From: Brachybacterium sp. Z12
Lineage (GTDB): Bacteria > Actinomycetota > Actinomycetes > Actinomycetales > Dermabacteraceae
Assembly (NCBI RefSeq): GCF_014400405.1
Contig: NZ_CP060496.1
Coordinates: 2,666,001 to 2,730,000, forward strand
Length of the DNA stretch: 64,000 nt
Reading direction: 5' to 3'
Part shown: positions 1-10,428 of the stretch, in pieces
Layout: every line of letters starts with the position of its first letter
Numbering within the stretch: position 1 is the stretch's first letter
Notes under the pieces: generated by a model
Databases searched by the model: none
Seen by the model: only the letters and a program-made list of their open reading frames with translations
Told to the model about the DNA's origin: nothing
Position numbers and translations under genes: made by a program

Positions 1-198
1 GCGCTCGGGCGGGAGATCCGGGGCCGGAAGGTCACCACGTCGACCGAGCTGGCCACGGTGATCCTCGAGGAGGCGGAGGTCGCCGCCGTGCCCGGTGAGG
101 CCTTCGGCGCCCCCGGCCATCTGCGCTTCTCGTATGCCCTTGCCGATGACGACATCACCGAGGGCATCGACCGGGTGGCCGCGCTCCTGGCCGAATGA
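1..198 (+). CDS. Aminotransferase class I/II, C-terminal fragment
   Basis: Only the last 65 codons are in the window; the gene runs in from the left edge. The translation ends with a typical fold-type I PLP aminotransferase tail: an acidic helix, a VPGEAFG segment, then HLRFSYA (the arginine that binds the substrate alpha-carboxylate in this family) and a final helix ending in LLAE. This matches the end of aspartate/aromatic aminotransferases of the AspC/DapC/Aat class; the substrate cannot be told from this piece. The stop overlaps the start of the adenosine deaminase gene (ATGA), so the two are translationally coupled. Confidence 0.75.
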   Translation, partial: ALGREIRGRKVTTSTELATVILEEAEVAAVPGEAFGAPGHLRFSYALADDDITEGIDRVAALLAE

Positions 199-1231
199 GC
201 GGGGCGGAGGGCACGGTCCGCGATCTTGCGGCACTGCCCAAGGCGCACCTGCACCTCCACTTCACGGGGTCGATGCGCCAGCAGACGCTCCTGGACCTGG
301 CGGTGGAGCGAGGCATCCGCCTGCCCCGCTCCCTCACCGACGACGTCGCGCTGCAGGTGGAGCCCACCCGTCGTGGCTGGTTCCGCTTCCAGCGCCAGTA
401 CGACGCGGCGCGGGCCGTCGTCGACTCCGAGACGGCGATGCGCCGCCTCCTGCACGAAGCGGCGCTGGACGATGCCGCGGAGGGCTCGGGGCGGCTCGAG
501 CTGCAGGTGGACCCCACCAGCTACGCGCCCTTCGTGGGCGGCCTGACCCCGGCGATCGAGATCCTGCTGGATCAGGCGGCGCGCTCGGAGCAGGAGACGG
601 GTGTGAGCATCGGGATCGTCATCGCCGCCTCCCGCACCCGCCATCCTCTGGATGCCCGCACCCTCGCGCGGCTCGCGGCCCGCAATGCCGGTCCGGTGAT
701 CGGTTTCGGGCTGTCGAACGACGAACGCCGAGGGATCACCGCGGAGTACGGCCCGGCCTTCCGGATCGCGCGCGAGGCGGGGCTGCTGTCGGTGCCGCAC
801 GGCGGCGAGCTGCTGGGCCCCTCCCATGTCCGGGACGTGGTGGAGCATCTGCATCCGCACCGGCTGGGCCACGGGGTGCGTGCAGCGGAGGATCCCGAGC
901 TGCTGGACCGGATCGTCGAGGCCGGGATCGGCCTCGAGGTCTGCCCGGCCTCCAACGCCTCGTTGGGGGTGGTGGAGAACGCCGTCGATGTGCCGCTGCG
1001 GCGGCTGGTCGAGGCGGGCGCGGAGATCGCCCTCGGCGCCGACGACCCGCTGCTGTTCGGCTCCCGCCTCCTGGACCAGTACGAGACCGCGAGGGCGATC
1101 GGCTTCGACGACGCCGAGCTCGCGGAGCTCGCCGCCGCCTCCATCAGGATCTCGGCCGCGCCCGAGCAGGTGAGGAGCGACTGCTGGGCGGTGTGCGGGA
1201 CTGGCTCGCCTCCGCCCCGGCCGCGCTCTAG
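195..1231 (+). CDS. add: Adenosine deaminase (frame break near 1180)
   Basis: Zinc-dependent amidohydrolase of the adenosine/adenine deaminase family, converting adenosine to inosine in purine salvage. The N-terminal metal motif HLHLHF lies at residues 18-23. Later come PHGGE (His ligand and catalytic Glu), [14 protein letters not shown] and LGADDP (Asp ligand), in family order. Length is about 345 residues, normal for the family. The start overlaps the aminotransferase stop by ATGA. As written the frame runs to 1241 with an unfamiliar tail; shifting by one base near 1180 restores [13 protein letters not shown] and a stop at 1231, so a one-base indel is likely. Confidence 0.85.
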
Positions 1232-1420
1232 GCTCCAGTGATCACGCCTTCGACCAGTTCCACCTGACCAGCGCCGGGGAGCCGGGAAGCCTCGAGGCCC
1301 TGCCCCTGGTGCTCCCGATCACCGGCTACCGAAAGCTGATCGTCAGGCGGCGGGACCGCCGACGACGTCGGGGGACGGTGCCGTTCGTCCGTCGCTTCCC
1401 CGACGATCCTCGTCCGCGCC

Positions 1421-2662
1421 TCAGCGGTCCTGTCCGGCGCCTTCCGAGGGCAGGGCGAGGAAGAACACCGGTGCCTCGAAGCCCTGCTCGGCGAAGGCGG
1501 TCGAGATCGCGGAGGCGACCTGCTCGGCCTGGTCGGCCTCGACCAGGGCGATGGTCGACCCTCCGAAGCCGCCGCCGGTCATCCGCGCACCGTGGGCGCC
1601 GGCCGCACGGGCTGCGTCGACCGCCACATCAAGGTGCGGGACCGTGACCTCGTAGTCCTCGCGCAGAGAATCGTGCGAGGCGTTCAGCAGGGCCCCCAGC
1701 TCGGCGACGTGCTCACGGACGCTGCCTGCGGCGAGCAGGGCGTCGAAGTCCTTGACCCGCTGGATCTCGGTGATCACGTGGTGGGCACGGCGACGCACCA
1801 CCTCGTCCCCGATCCGCGACAGCAGCGTCTGGAGAGCGGCCGGGTCCGCGGCCTCCGCGTCCCGCAGCGTCGGCACGCCGAGCGCCTCGGCCGCGCGCTC
1901 GCTGTCCGCGCGCCGCGCGGTGTACTCCCCGTCGACATGGGAATGCTCGGCGCGGGTGTCCGTGATCAGCAGCGCCAGGCCCTGGGAGGCGAGGTCCCAC
2001 GGCACCGGCCGGGTGGAGAAGTCCCGGCAGTCCAGGAACAGCGCATGGCCCTCGCGGGAGAGCACCGAGGCGGACTGGTCCAGCCCGCCCGTGGAGGCAC
2101 CGGCGAAGTCGGTCTCAGCGGTGATCGCGGCACGCACGCGGTCCAGCGGCTCGGTGCTCAGCGTCAGCAGCGCCTCGATCGCCTCCGCAGAGGCGCATTC
2201 GAGCGCCGCGGAGCTCGAGAGCCCGGCACCCAGAGGCACCTGGCCGTCGATCATGATGTCCATACCGCGGGTGGAGGCGCCGGAGATGCGGGAGCGCAGC
2301 GCCCACAGCACCCCCGCCACATAGGCGGGCCAGCCGGTGACGGCCTCCGGCGTGAGCGTGCGCGCATCGATGTCGAGCACGGTCTCGTCCTGTGCGGAGC
2401 GCACCCGCAGCCGGTCGGTGGGGGTGCGAGCGGCCGCCGCGAAGCAGCGGTGGGAGATCGCCATCGGCAGGCAGAACCCGTCCTGGTAGTCGACGTGCTC
2501 GCCGATGATGTTGACGCGTCCGGGCGCGGACCACACACCGTCGGGCTCATAGCCGAAAGACTCCTCGAACAACTGCGCGGCGCGTTCCGCGGCCTCCGAG
2601 CGGCCCGGGGCCGCGGACAGCTCGACAGTCGCCGGGGAGGCGGGAGAGGCGGCAGAATTCAT
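1421..2662 (-). CDS. galK: Galactokinase
   Basis: GHMP-family kinase of 413 residues that phosphorylates galactose to galactose-1-phosphate, the first Leloir pathway step in the cytosol. The galactokinase signature GRVNIIGEHVDY lies about residues 48-59, the ATP-binding GHMP loop PLGAGLSSSAALE near residue 142, and the third GHMP motif RMTGGGFGGS near the C-terminus. The length fits galactokinase. No galT or galE lies next to it. Start ATG at 2662 leaves a short alanine-rich N-terminal extension. The reading frame is intact. Confidence 0.93.
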   Translation of the reverse strand: MNSAASPASPATVELSAAPGRSEAAERAAQLFEESFGYEPDGVWSAPGRVNIIGEHVDYQDGFCLPMAISHRCFAAAARTPTDRLRVRSAQDETVLDIDARTLTPEAVTGWPAYVAGVLWALRSRISGASTRGMDIMIDGQVPLGAGLSSSAALECASAEAIEALLTLSTEPLDRVRAAITAETDFAGASTGGLDQSASVLSREGHALFLDCRDFSTRPVPWDLASQGLALLITDTRAEHSHVDGEYTARRADSERAAEALGVPTLRDAEAADPAALQTLLSRIGDEVVRRRAHHVITEIQRVKDFDALLAAGSVREHVAELGALLNASHDSLREDYEVTVPHLDVAVDAARAAGAHGARMTGGGFGGSTIALVEADQAEQVASAISTAFAEQGFEAPVFFLALPSEGAGQDR

Positions 2663-2773
2663 GGACTTCCTTCCGAAGCGGTGAAGAGCCGGGGGCGCAG
2701 CGGAGGCGCGTCCTGCCCGGCTCGGCGTCGGAGAGTCTATCCGTCATGGAGACAAGAGCCGAAGAGCCTGCTC

Positions 2774-3849
2774 TCAGGGACGCGCGGCGAGGCAGGCGAC
2801 CGAAGGAGCGGGGATCGGCTCCCCCACCCTCTCGAGCCTCTCCTCGGAGCGCCGCAGCACATCGATGCGGTCACCCTCCTGCGCGGCGACCAGCACCAGC
2901 TCGCCCCACTGCATGAAGTGCCGCGGATGTGAACCGACCTCGATCTCGGCCACCAGCTGCGGCCGCATCAGCGTGAGCGAGAGCAGGGAGAGGGTGTCCG
3001 GGCCCCGGTTGGCCACGAGCAGGAAGGAGTCGTCTGCCGAGAGCTCGATATGGGAGACCGCGTTCTCGCCCTCTCGGCCGCTGGCGGGGATCATCGACCG
3101 CACGCTCCAGCGGTGTGTGGCCCTGCCCTGCGGCGCGGCGGTACCCGGACGCGGCGGCGTGACCTCTTCACGGTCTGCGGTGGCGACCATGCCCGAGAGC
3201 TCGCAGGAGATGTGGAGCTGCTCGGACTCGTGGTCCGGGGCGAGGTGCCGCGGGCCGCTGCCGCTGCGCAGCGGGATCTCCCCGGCGATGTCGATCATGC
3301 CTTCGAGGTTCTGTCGGTACAGCAGCACCCGGTCCAGGCCGAGATCCGGGACGGCGAGCAGCTCGGTGCCCGGCAGTGCGACCACCTGATGCGGATGGGG
3401 CGCGGCGCCATCGCTGTGGTCGTGATGGTCGTCCAGATCGATCTGCTCGACCGGGACGCCCTCGGCATCCAGCCGCACGGTGGCGACGGTGCCGGCTCCG
3501 TACTGCGCGATCACCAGCGTGGAAGGGTCCGAGCCGTAGCTCAGATGACAGCCTCCGCGACCTTCGACGGCGACATCGCCGACGATCCGGGCCTCGTCGC
3601 CGTCGGCGTTCACACGCACTGCGACCACGCGGGTGGGCTCGCTCTCGAGCACGGCGTAGAGGAGGGACCCGTCCCGTCCCGGCTCCAGAGCACGAAGGAG
3701 GGATCAGGGAGGTCCACCACGGCCAGCCGCTCGACGGTCGGCACCACGGACTCGCCGTCCTGGGACAGCCTCAGCAGCTCGATGCCCGGGCCTCGGCCGG
3801 TGCCGCTGCGCGAATACCCTGCAGCGGCGATCAGTGCGGTGGTGCTCAT
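2774..3849 (-). CDS. Lactonase-family beta-propeller protein (5-bp duplication breaks frame)
   Basis: Cytosolic seven-bladed beta-propeller of the 6-phosphogluconolactonase/YkgB (Lactonase, PF10282) type, possibly hydrolysing 6-phosphogluconolactone, though members of this family have varied substrates. Repeating blade motifs are visible (SYGSDPSTLVIAQYG, PHPHQVVALPGTELLAVPD, SPRHFMQWG-like elements, SHIELSADDSFLLVANRG). The N-terminal part starts at 3849 and the rest is in another frame; the switch falls in a 5-bp tandem repeat at 3667-3680, and removing one unit joins the two parts as DGSLLYAVLESEP. Convergent to nothing close; galK lies downstream on the same strand after a 110-bp gap. Confidence 0.75.
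3667..3680. repeat. 5-bp tandem repeat (CCCGT) causing frame break in lactonase gene
   Basis: The plus strand reads CCCGTCCCGTCCCG. Deleting one 5-bp unit restores a single lactonase reading frame. It can be a slippage mutation or an assembly error. Confidence 0.6.
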
Positions 3850-3878
3850 GCGGACTCCTCGTGTTCGGTGCGCCGCCC

Positions 3879-5357
3879 CTATACGCCCTCGCGGTCCGGG
3901 GGCGGGTCGAGATCGTCCAGGAAGGAGGGATCGTCGAACATCGCGGACGACAGCGCTGTCATCTCACCGGTCATCGTAGACGGCTCGATCACGGGGGCAC
4001 CACGTCGGCGCCGCTGCTGGCGCGAGCCCAGCGAGAGACGGCGTCGGCGCAGCGTGGTGAACGGCGAGGAGATGGCCGGGGTGTAGGCGATCCCGGTGCG
4101 GCGGAAGTACGGCATCAGGCGCGAGGCGAGCAGCTGCCCCAGCACCACACCGGCAGCGATCGAGATCGCGATCTCGCCGGCCCCCAGCAGCTCGGCGACG
4201 CCGGCGTCGAGATCGTCGCCCAGTCCCAGCAGACCGCGGTAGATGAGGCTTCCGGGGACCAGCGGGATCACGCCTGCCATCACGAAGGCCAGGGATGGGG
4301 CGCGGAGCCGATCCGCGAGCGCGGTGGACACCATGCCGGTGCCGAAGGCCGCCACGGCGACGGCGACGGCGCGATCCAGCACCAGGCTGGACAGCAGATG
4401 CGCGATGATCGCGGAACCGGCGGCGACCAGCGCGGCGAACAGCAGCAGCCGAGCGGGCACCTGCGTGCCGACCCCGTACCCGAGCCCCATCCCCAGTCCG
4501 GAGATGATGACCACCATCGCTGTGGTGAGGGTGAGCGGAACGGAGGCGCTGACGGAGATGTCCGCGCCGATCACGTCAGCCAGCAGCATTCCTCCGCGCA
4601 CTCCGGCCACGAGCCCGACGGTGAGCATCAGCGCCTCGAGAATTCGCCCGGCCGCGGTGACATACCAGCCGGTGACCGCATCCTGGACTGCGCTGATCGA
4701 GGAGAGGCCTGCCAGCTGCACGATGATGCAGGAGATCACCACCGTCGAAGGGTTTGCGCTCTCATCGAGCAGGGCCACGAGTACGGCGCCCCCACCGCGA
4801 TGAAGCCCCCAGCACCTGGCTGTAGAAGGGCGGGATGTTCCATCGCGCCAGCAGCTCGCCGATCGCGATCAGCAGCCCGGCAGAGAGGGTCGCGGCGAGC
4901 ACCACGAGGCTGCCCGCACCGAAGAAGAGCGCCGCAGCACCGCCCATGACGGCGAAACCGGCGACCACCAGGGGATGCGGTACAGAGGCTGGCGCTGCGG
5001 GATGGCGGACGCCTGACGGCGTGCCTCGTCCAGCGGGAGCTCGCCGGAGAGGTAGCCGTGGGAGACGTCCTCGAAGGCGGCCAGCCGGGCGAAGTCCTGC
5101 ACCCGCTCGCTCGCGGAGCGCACCCTGGTGAAGGGTGTCGCGGACTCGTCCGCCAGGTAAGAGATCGTGACCTCGTTGAACGTCACCTGCACCGAGACAT
5201 TGCGCAGGCCGGAGGAGCTCGTGACCCGCAGCACGGTCGCGGTGACCTCGGAGGCTGCCGCGCCGTTGGTCAGCAGACCCTCGCCGATCCTCATGGCGAG
5301 GTCGAACACGGCATGGAGCCGAGTGGAATCTGTGGGCACGGATCGATCGTGCCACAC
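3879..5357 (-). CDS. Threonine/serine exporter family protein, ThrE-like (two frame breaks)
   Basis: Inner-membrane exporter of the ThrE/YjjP-YjjB type. The N-terminal soluble DUF1212 part has GEGLLTNGAAASEV and FNEVTISY (first 130 residues). A first membrane block follows (VVAGFAVMGGAAALFF and further helices), then the DUF3815 part with about five helices and PLVPGSLIYRGLLGL. The C-terminal tail after residue 450 is hydrophilic. The three segments lie in three frames, joined near 4975 and near 4800 at G/C runs, so the full-length product is about 490 residues if these are indels. GTG at 5357 is taken as start; a second GTG at 5339 is also possible. Confidence 0.8.
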
Positions 5358-5455
5358 CGGGAAGCACGCTGAACACCTCGCCGCCCACGGGGGCTCGTCA
5401 CACCCCGGGCGCGCCCGTGTTCCGGGCCCGCGCCCGACTCAGGCTCGCGGGCGAC

Positions 5456-5746
5456 TCAGAGGTTCGGCGAGGAGGACAGCACCGCGAGGGAGATCGCGAG
5501 CACCAGCAGCACCGCGACGTCGAGCCCGCGGGAGCGCACCGCGAGAGCGCCGACGGCCCGCACCGGCAGCACGGCCCGCAGCACGGCCAGCACTCCGAGC
5601 AGGATGGCCAGGAGCAGCCCGGCCAGCGACGCGGAGGAGATCACGCCAACCACCAGGATCCCGCCCAGCGCGCACAGCGCGACGGTGAGCACCGCCTGCC
5701 GCTGGAAGGCGGCGGTGAGGGTGGTGGGGGAACGACGCTCGAGCAC
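5456..5746 (-). CDS. Small membrane protein, DUF3017-like
   Basis: Protein of 96 residues starting with GTG at 5746, with three hydrophobic helices (about residues 18-38, 40-58 and 72-90). It fits the size, topology and chromosomal setting (near purH/purN in actinobacteria) of DUF3017 proteins, whose function is unknown. The frame is open further upstream but that stretch lacks membrane-protein composition and would overlap the promoter of the divergent aspA. Assignment to DUF3017 rests on pattern and context only. Confidence 0.55.
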   Translation of the reverse strand: MLERRSPTTLTAAFQRQAVLTVALCALGGILVVGVISSASLAGLLLAILLGVLAVLRAVLPVRAVGALAVRSRGLDVAVLLVLAISLAVLSSSPNL

Positions 5747-5858
5747 GAACCCATCGTACGGCCCGCGCCATACGGGCCGTGCGTCGGCCCCAACGCGGCT
5801 ACCCTGGCCGTGGTCGGCAGCGCCGTCGACCACAGAGCGACCTGGAGGGCTCCTTCAC

Positions 5859-7373
5859 ATGACCATCCCCGGTGCGACGACCGCCGCAGCGACCCGCACG
5901 GAGCACGATCTGCTCGGCGATCGCGATGTTCCTGCCGATGCCTACTACGGCGTCCAGACCCTGCGCGCGCAGGAGAATTTCCACATCACCGATGTGCCGC
6001 TGAGCCACTTCCCGCGCTTGATCGAAGCGCTCGCGCAGGTCAAACGGGCCACGGCGCGCGCGAATCACGGCCTCGGAGCGCTTGATGACCAGCGAGCAGC
6101 CGCGATCGAGCAGGCCTGCGCTGAGATCGCGGGCGGTGAGCTCCACGAGCACTTCGTGGTGGACATGATCCAGGGCGGTGCCGGCACCAGCACCAATATG
6201 AATGCGAACGAGGTGATCGCGAACCGCGCTCTGGAGATCCTCGGCCATGCCAAGGGCGAGTACGAGCATCTCCACCCGAACAACCACGTCAACCTCTCCC
6301 AGTCCACGAACGACGTGTACCCCACGTCGCTGCGGCTCGCGATCCTGCTGACCTTCCCGGCCCTGGTGGACTCGATGGAGCATCTGATCTCCACCCTGCG
6401 TGCTAAGGGCGAGGAATACTCCGAGATCCTGAAGATGGGCCGCACCCAGATGCAGGACGCCGTACCGATGACCGTGGGTCAGGAGTTCAATGCCTGGGCC
6501 ACCACGATCGAGGAGGACGTCGAGCGTCTCACCCGCACCGCGGCGGCGTTCCAGGAGATCAACCTCGGCGCCACCGCGATCGGCACCGGCATCACCACGG
6601 ACCCGCGCTATGCGCAGCTCGCCACCGAGGAGCTGTCGTCCCTGACCGGCATCGACTTCATGGTCTCGGTCGATCTGGTCGAGGCCACCAGCGACACGGG
6701 CGCCTTCGTGACGTTCTCGGGGATCCTCCGCCGGATCGCGGTGAAGATCTCGAAGATCTGCAATGATCTGCGGCTGCTGTCCTCGGGGCCCCGGGCGGGT
6801 TTCCACGAGATCAACCTGCCGTCGGTGCAGCCGGGCAGCTCGATCATGCCGGGCAAGGTGAATCCGGTGATCCCGGAGGTCGTCAACCAGGTCGCCTTCG
6901 AGGTGATCGGCAACGATCTCACGGTGGCCTTCGCCGCCGAGGGCGGGCAGCTGCAGCTGAACGCCTTCGAGCCCGTGATCGCCTTCAACATCCTCGAGTC
7001 CACACGCATCATGACCCGGGCGATGAACACCCTCGCCGATCGCTGCATCGCGGGCATCACCGTGAACGAGGACGTCCTCGAGGATCATCTGCGCCGCTCG
7101 ATCGGCGTGGTCACCGCGCTGGTGCCGGTGATCGGCTATGCCGCTGCGACCGATGTGGCGGCCACCGCTCTGGACACCGGCCGACCGGTCGCCGAGCTGG
7201 TGCTCGAACGCGGCCTGCTGGATGAGGCACGGCTGAATTCTCTGCTGTCCCCGGCCTCGATGACCCGCCCGCACCATGCCACCCCCACCGGCAGCCTGCC
7301 GGCGGTCTCCCAGACCTGGCTGGACTCCGGGGAGATCGCCCGCCTGCCCGAAGAGCCGCTCACCGAGGGCTGA
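5859..7373 (+). CDS. aspA: Aspartate ammonia-lyase
   Basis: Homotetrameric enzyme converting L-aspartate to fumarate and ammonia. Start ATG at 5859 is chosen because an AGGG-type ribosome site (GGAGGG at 5844) sits just upstream; this gives 504 residues, a little longer than the usual 470. Family motifs: GGAGTSTNMNANEV near residue 107, the conserved HPN-type substrate motif LHPNNHVN, and the fumarase/aspartase signature GSSIMPGKVNP near residue 330. The TSTNMN and SSIMPGKVNP forms favour AspA over fumarase, but class II fumarases look alike. The frame is intact and ends in a short tandem duplication. Confidence 0.88.
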   Translation: MTIPGATTAAATRTEHDLLGDRDVPADAYYGVQTLRAQENFHITDVPLSHFPRLIEALAQVKRATARANHGLGALDDQRAAAIEQACAEIAGGELHEHFVVDMIQGGAGTSTNMNANEVIANRALEILGHAKGEYEHLHPNNHVNLSQSTNDVYPTSLRLAILLTFPALVDSMEHLISTLRAKGEEYSEILKMGRTQMQDAVPMTVGQEFNAWATTIEEDVERLTRTAAAFQEINLGATAIGTGITTDPRYAQLATEELSSLTGIDFMVSVDLVEATSDTGAFVTFSGILRRIAVKISKICNDLRLLSSGPRAGFHEINLPSVQPGSSIMPGKVNPVIPEVVNQVAFEVIGNDLTVAFAAEGGQLQLNAFEPVIAFNILESTRIMTRAMNTLADRCIAGITVNEDVLEDHLRRSIGVVTALVPVIGYAAATDVAATALDTGRPVAELVLERGLLDEARLNSLLSPASMTRPHHATPTGSLPAVSQTWLDSGEIARLPEEPLTEG

Positions 7374-7419
7374 TTCCCCTCCCCCGTCCCACCGAGGGCT
7401 GGCTCCCCTCCCTCGTCCC
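7362..7419. repeat. 29-bp imperfect tandem duplication over the aspA stop codon
   Basis: Two adjacent 29-bp units (7362-7390 and 7391-7419) differ at only a few positions. The first holds the last codons and stop of aspA; in the second unit the equivalent of the stop TGATTC reads TGGCTC, so the duplicated stop is lost there. Confidence 0.7.
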
Positions 7420-7428
7420 TATCGGGCG

Positions 7429-7498
7429 CGACACGCCGACCGAGAGCACCGGTTCCCTCCATTGACGGGAGCTGCCGGTGTTCTGGGTCGGCGTGTCG
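7429..7498. terminator. Long hairpin between convergent aspA and ppk2
   Basis: Outer arms CGACACGCCGACC (7429-7441) and GGTCGGCGTGTCG (7486-7498) pair perfectly, and inner arms AGCACCGG and CCGGTGTT extend the stem. It sits between convergent genes, so a bidirectional terminator is likely; there is no clear T-run. Confidence 0.55.
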
Positions 7499-7601
7499 TG
7501 ATGTTCGAGCGTGGGAGAGGGCGCGGCGTACCGAGAGGGGCAGGCGCTGTGTTCGCAGGAGCGGAGACGCGCGGTCGGGCGCTGGCCGAGGGAGCCTCAG
7601 C

Positions 7602-8507
7602 TCACTCGTCGGCCTCTTCCATCTTGCCTCGCATGACGAGCTTCGGATCCGGGGTGCCCACGACCTCGTGATCCTTGCCGTCGTACTCGAACTGCGAGAG
7701 GAAGTAGCGCATCGCGTTGAGGCGGGCGCGCTTCTTGTCGTTCGAGCGGATGATGGTCCACGGCGCGTACTTCTTGTCCGTGCGGCGGAACATCTCCTCC
7801 TTCGCCGCGGTGTACGCCTCCCAGCGGTCCAGGGACTCGAGGTCCATCGGGGACAGCTTCCAGCGCCGCACCGGGTCCAGCTGACGGATCGCGAAGCGGG
7901 TGCGCTGCTCCTTCTGGGAGACGGAGAACCAGAACTTGGTCACGTAGATGCCGGAGTCGACGAGCATGCGCTCGAAGTAGGGCACCTGGTTCATGAAGGT
8001 CTCGTACTGCTCGGGCGTGGCGAAGCCCATCACCCGCTCCACCCCGGCGCGGTTGTACCAGGAGCGGTCGAACAGCACCATCTCGCCGTCGGTCGGCAGA
8101 TGCTGGATGTAGCGCTGGAAGTACCACTGGCCGCGCTCACGGTCGCTGGGTTTGTTCAGGGCGACGACGCGGGCGGTGCGCGGGTTCAGGTGCTCGGTGA
8201 AGCGCTTGATGGTGCCGCCCTTGCCGGCCGCGTCCCGCCCCTCGAAGATGATGATCGACTTCTGGTCGTTGTCCTCGAGCCAGTACTGGTACTTCAGCAG
8301 CTCGACCTGCAGCTTGTACTTCTCGAGCTCGTACTCCTCCCGGTCCATGCGGGTCTCGTACGGGTAGCCCTCCTGCCAGGTGTAGACCGGGTTGCCCTGC
8401 GGATCGATGAGGTCCGGATCCGGGGTGTGCCCGTCCATGACCGAGTACCCCTCTTCGCGCAGATGCTCGATGTACTCGCGCAGGCTCTGGTTGTCGGGGA
8501 TCTTCAC
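7602..8507 (-). CDS. ppk2: Polyphosphate kinase 2
   Basis: P-loop kinase of 301 residues that transfers phosphate between polyphosphate and nucleotides. The Walker A motif EGRDAAGKGG is near residue 90, followed by the PPK2 lid and Walker B region LFDRSWYNRAGVERVMGF near residue 145. Later conserved elements include RRWKLSPMD and WEAYTAAKEEM. Length and the N-terminal extension before the kinase core fit class I PPK2 enzymes (single domain, NDP-phosphorylating). GTG start at 8507. Convergent to aspA. Confidence 0.9.
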   Translation of the reverse strand: MKIPDNQSLREYIEHLREEGYSVMDGHTPDPDLIDPQGNPVYTWQEGYPYETRMDREEYELEKYKLQVELLKYQYWLEDNDQKSIIIFEGRDAAGKGGTIKRFTEHLNPRTARVVALNKPSDRERGQWYFQRYIQHLPTDGEMVLFDRSWYNRAGVERVMGFATPEQYETFMNQVPYFERMLVDSGIYVTKFWFSVSQKEQRTRFAIRQLDPVRRWKLSPMDLESLDRWEAYTAAKEEMFRRTDKKYAPWTIIRSNDKKRARLNAMRYFLSQFEYDGKDHEVVGTPDPKLVMRGKMEEADE

Positions 8508-8632
8508 GGTCGCTCCTTCGCACGCTGGTGTGTGGGGCCAACTCTAGAGGCCCTGGATGTCGCTGGGGTGAGCACAGGGACCTCGACGCGACCGGCGGGG
8601 CGGGTGTCCCACCGGTCGGTCGGGTGCACTGC

Positions 8633-10291
8633 TCAGTGCGCGAAGTGCCGGGTGCCGGTGAGGTACATGGTCACGCCCGCCGCGCGGCAGGCCTCGATGA
8701 CCTCCTCGTCCCGGATCGATCCGCCGGGCTGCACGATGGCCTTCACGCCCGCGTCCAGGAGGATCTGGGCACCATCGGCGAAGGGGAAGAAGGCGTCGGA
8801 GGCGGCGACCGCGCCCCGGGCCCGCTCCGGGGCGCTCTCACCCTCGGCGTGCTGGCCCAGGCTGTTCGCGCGGGAGACCGCGAGGCGGCAGGAGTCCAGG
8901 CGGTTGACCTGACCCATCCCGATGCCCACGGCGGCAGAGTCCTTGGCCAGCAGGATCGCGTTGGACTTCACCGCGCGCACCGAGCGCCAGGCGAAAGCGA
9001 GATCCGCGAGGGTGGCGTCGTCCGCCGCGTCACCGGCGGCGAGGGTCCACTGCGCGGGGTCATCGCCGTCGGCGGCGATGGTGTCCGCGTCCTGGATCAG
9101 CATCCCACCCCAGATCTCGCGCATCTCGACGCCGCGGGAGTACTCGCCGGAAAGGCGTAGGATCCGCAGGTTCTTCTTGGTGCGCAGCAGATCCAGTGCC
9201 TCGTCCTCGTAGCCGGGGGCCAGGATGACCTCGGTGAAGACGGGCTTGATCTGCTGGGCCATCGCAAGGGTGACCGTGCGGTTGGTAGCGATCACGCCGC
9301 CGTAGGCGGAAACCGGGTCGGTGCCGTGGGCGCGGGCATGCGCCAGAGCGATGTCCTCACCCTCACCGGCGACGGCGACACCGCAGGGGTTGTTGTGCTT
9401 GACCACGGCGACGCACGGACGGTCGTGGTCGTAGGCGGCGCGCACGGCGGCGTCGGCGTCGACGTAGTTGTTGTAGCTCATCTCCTTGCCACCGAGCTGC
9501 TCGGCTCCGGCGAGGCCGGGCGCGGACTCGTCGGTGACGGCCAGGCGCGCCCGCTGATGCGGGTTCTCGCCGTAGCGCAGGGTGGCGGTGATGCCGAGCT
9601 CGGCGGCGTCGGCCTCGGAGAGGTCGAGGATGCTGATGTCCTCGCCGGCCTCGCCCTCCTCGTCGGCCTCGACCGCGTCGTCGGCGGTGCCTTCGAGCTG
9701 CTCGAGCATCCAGTCGCTGATCGCGTCGTCGTACTCACCGGTGCGGGTGAAGGCGATGGTGGCCAGCTCCTGGCGCTCGGCGAGGGTGAATCCGCCGGCG
9801 GCCGCGGCCTGGGCCGCGATCGGGTAGACCTCCGGGTCGACGACCACTGCGAGGGAGGCGAAGTTCTTCGCCGCGGCGCGCACCATGGTGGGGCCGCCCA
9901 CGTCGATCTTCTCGATGATCTCGTCGAAGCTGCCGCCCGCGGCGACGGTCTCGCTGAACGGGTACAGGTTCACCACGACCAGGTCGAAGGGGGCGATGTC
10001 GTGCGCCTCGAGCTGGCTGCGATGCGCCTCGAGCCGCTGATCGGCGAGGATCCCGCCGTGGATCCGCGGGTGGAGGGTCTTGACGCGGCCGTCGAGCATC
10101 TCCGGGAAGCCGGTCACTGTCTCGACCTCGGTGACCGCGATGCCGGCGTCACGGATCGTGGCCCCGGTGGATCCGGTGGAGACGATCTCGACGCCGTGGT
10201 CGGCGAGGGTGCGGGCGAGGTCGACGATCCCGGTCTTGTCGAAGACGGAGATGAGGGCTCGACGGATGGGGCGGCGTGCTTCGGTGCTCAC
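8633..10291 (-). CDS. purH: Bifunctional AICAR transformylase/IMP cyclohydrolase
   Basis: Catalyses the last two steps of IMP synthesis. The N-terminal IMP cyclohydrolase (about residues 1-200) has SVFDKTG, GSTGAT and PHRIHGG-like [12 protein letters not shown] motifs. The C-terminal AICAR formyltransferase has [15 protein letters not shown] and SNAILLAKD, ending with LTGTRHFAH. Length 552 residues is slightly above the usual 520 because of an acidic insert near residue 225. GTG start. It follows purN on the same strand with a gap of about 135 bp, a common actinobacterial order. Confidence 0.95.
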   Translation of the reverse strand: MSTEARRPIRRALISVFDKTGIVDLARTLADHGVEIVSTGSTGATIRDAGIAVTEVETVTGFPEMLDGRVKTLHPRIHGGILADQRLEAHRSQLEAHDIAPFDLVVVNLYPFSETVAAGGSFDEIIEKIDVGGPTMVRAAAKNFASLAVVVDPEVYPIAAQAAAAGGFTLAERQELATIAFTRTGEYDDAISDWMLEQLEGTADDAVEADEEGEAGEDISILDLSEADAAELGITATLRYGENPHQRARLAVTDESAPGLAGAEQLGGKEMSYNNYVDADAAVRAAYDHDRPCVAVVKHNNPCGVAVAGEGEDIALAHARAHGTDPVSAYGGVIATNRTVTLAMAQQIKPVFTEVILAPGYEDEALDLLRTKKNLRILRLSGEYSRGVEMREIWGGMLIQDADTIAADGDDPAQWTLAAGDAADDATLADLAFAWRSVRAVKSNAILLAKDSAAVGIGMGQVNRLDSCRLAVSRANSLGQHAEGESAPERARGAVAASDAFFPFADGAQILLDAGVKAIVQPGGSIRDEEVIEACRAAGVTMYLTGTRHFAH

Positions 10292-10428
10292 GTGGCGTGC
10301 TCCTGTTCGGATCTGCTGCTGCGGCGGGCACCCAGGCGGTCGATGCCCACGACGTCACTCCCCGGTGGTCGCCCACCTTCGCCAGTCGTGTGCGGTCAGT
10401 CTATCCGGCAGGCGCGCGGGCGCGAGGG

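Noticed and set aside
5799-7277. Long open frame antisense to aspA
   Set aside because: The aspA translation shows the full set of family motifs while the antisense frame is His/Arg/Asp-rich without motifs.
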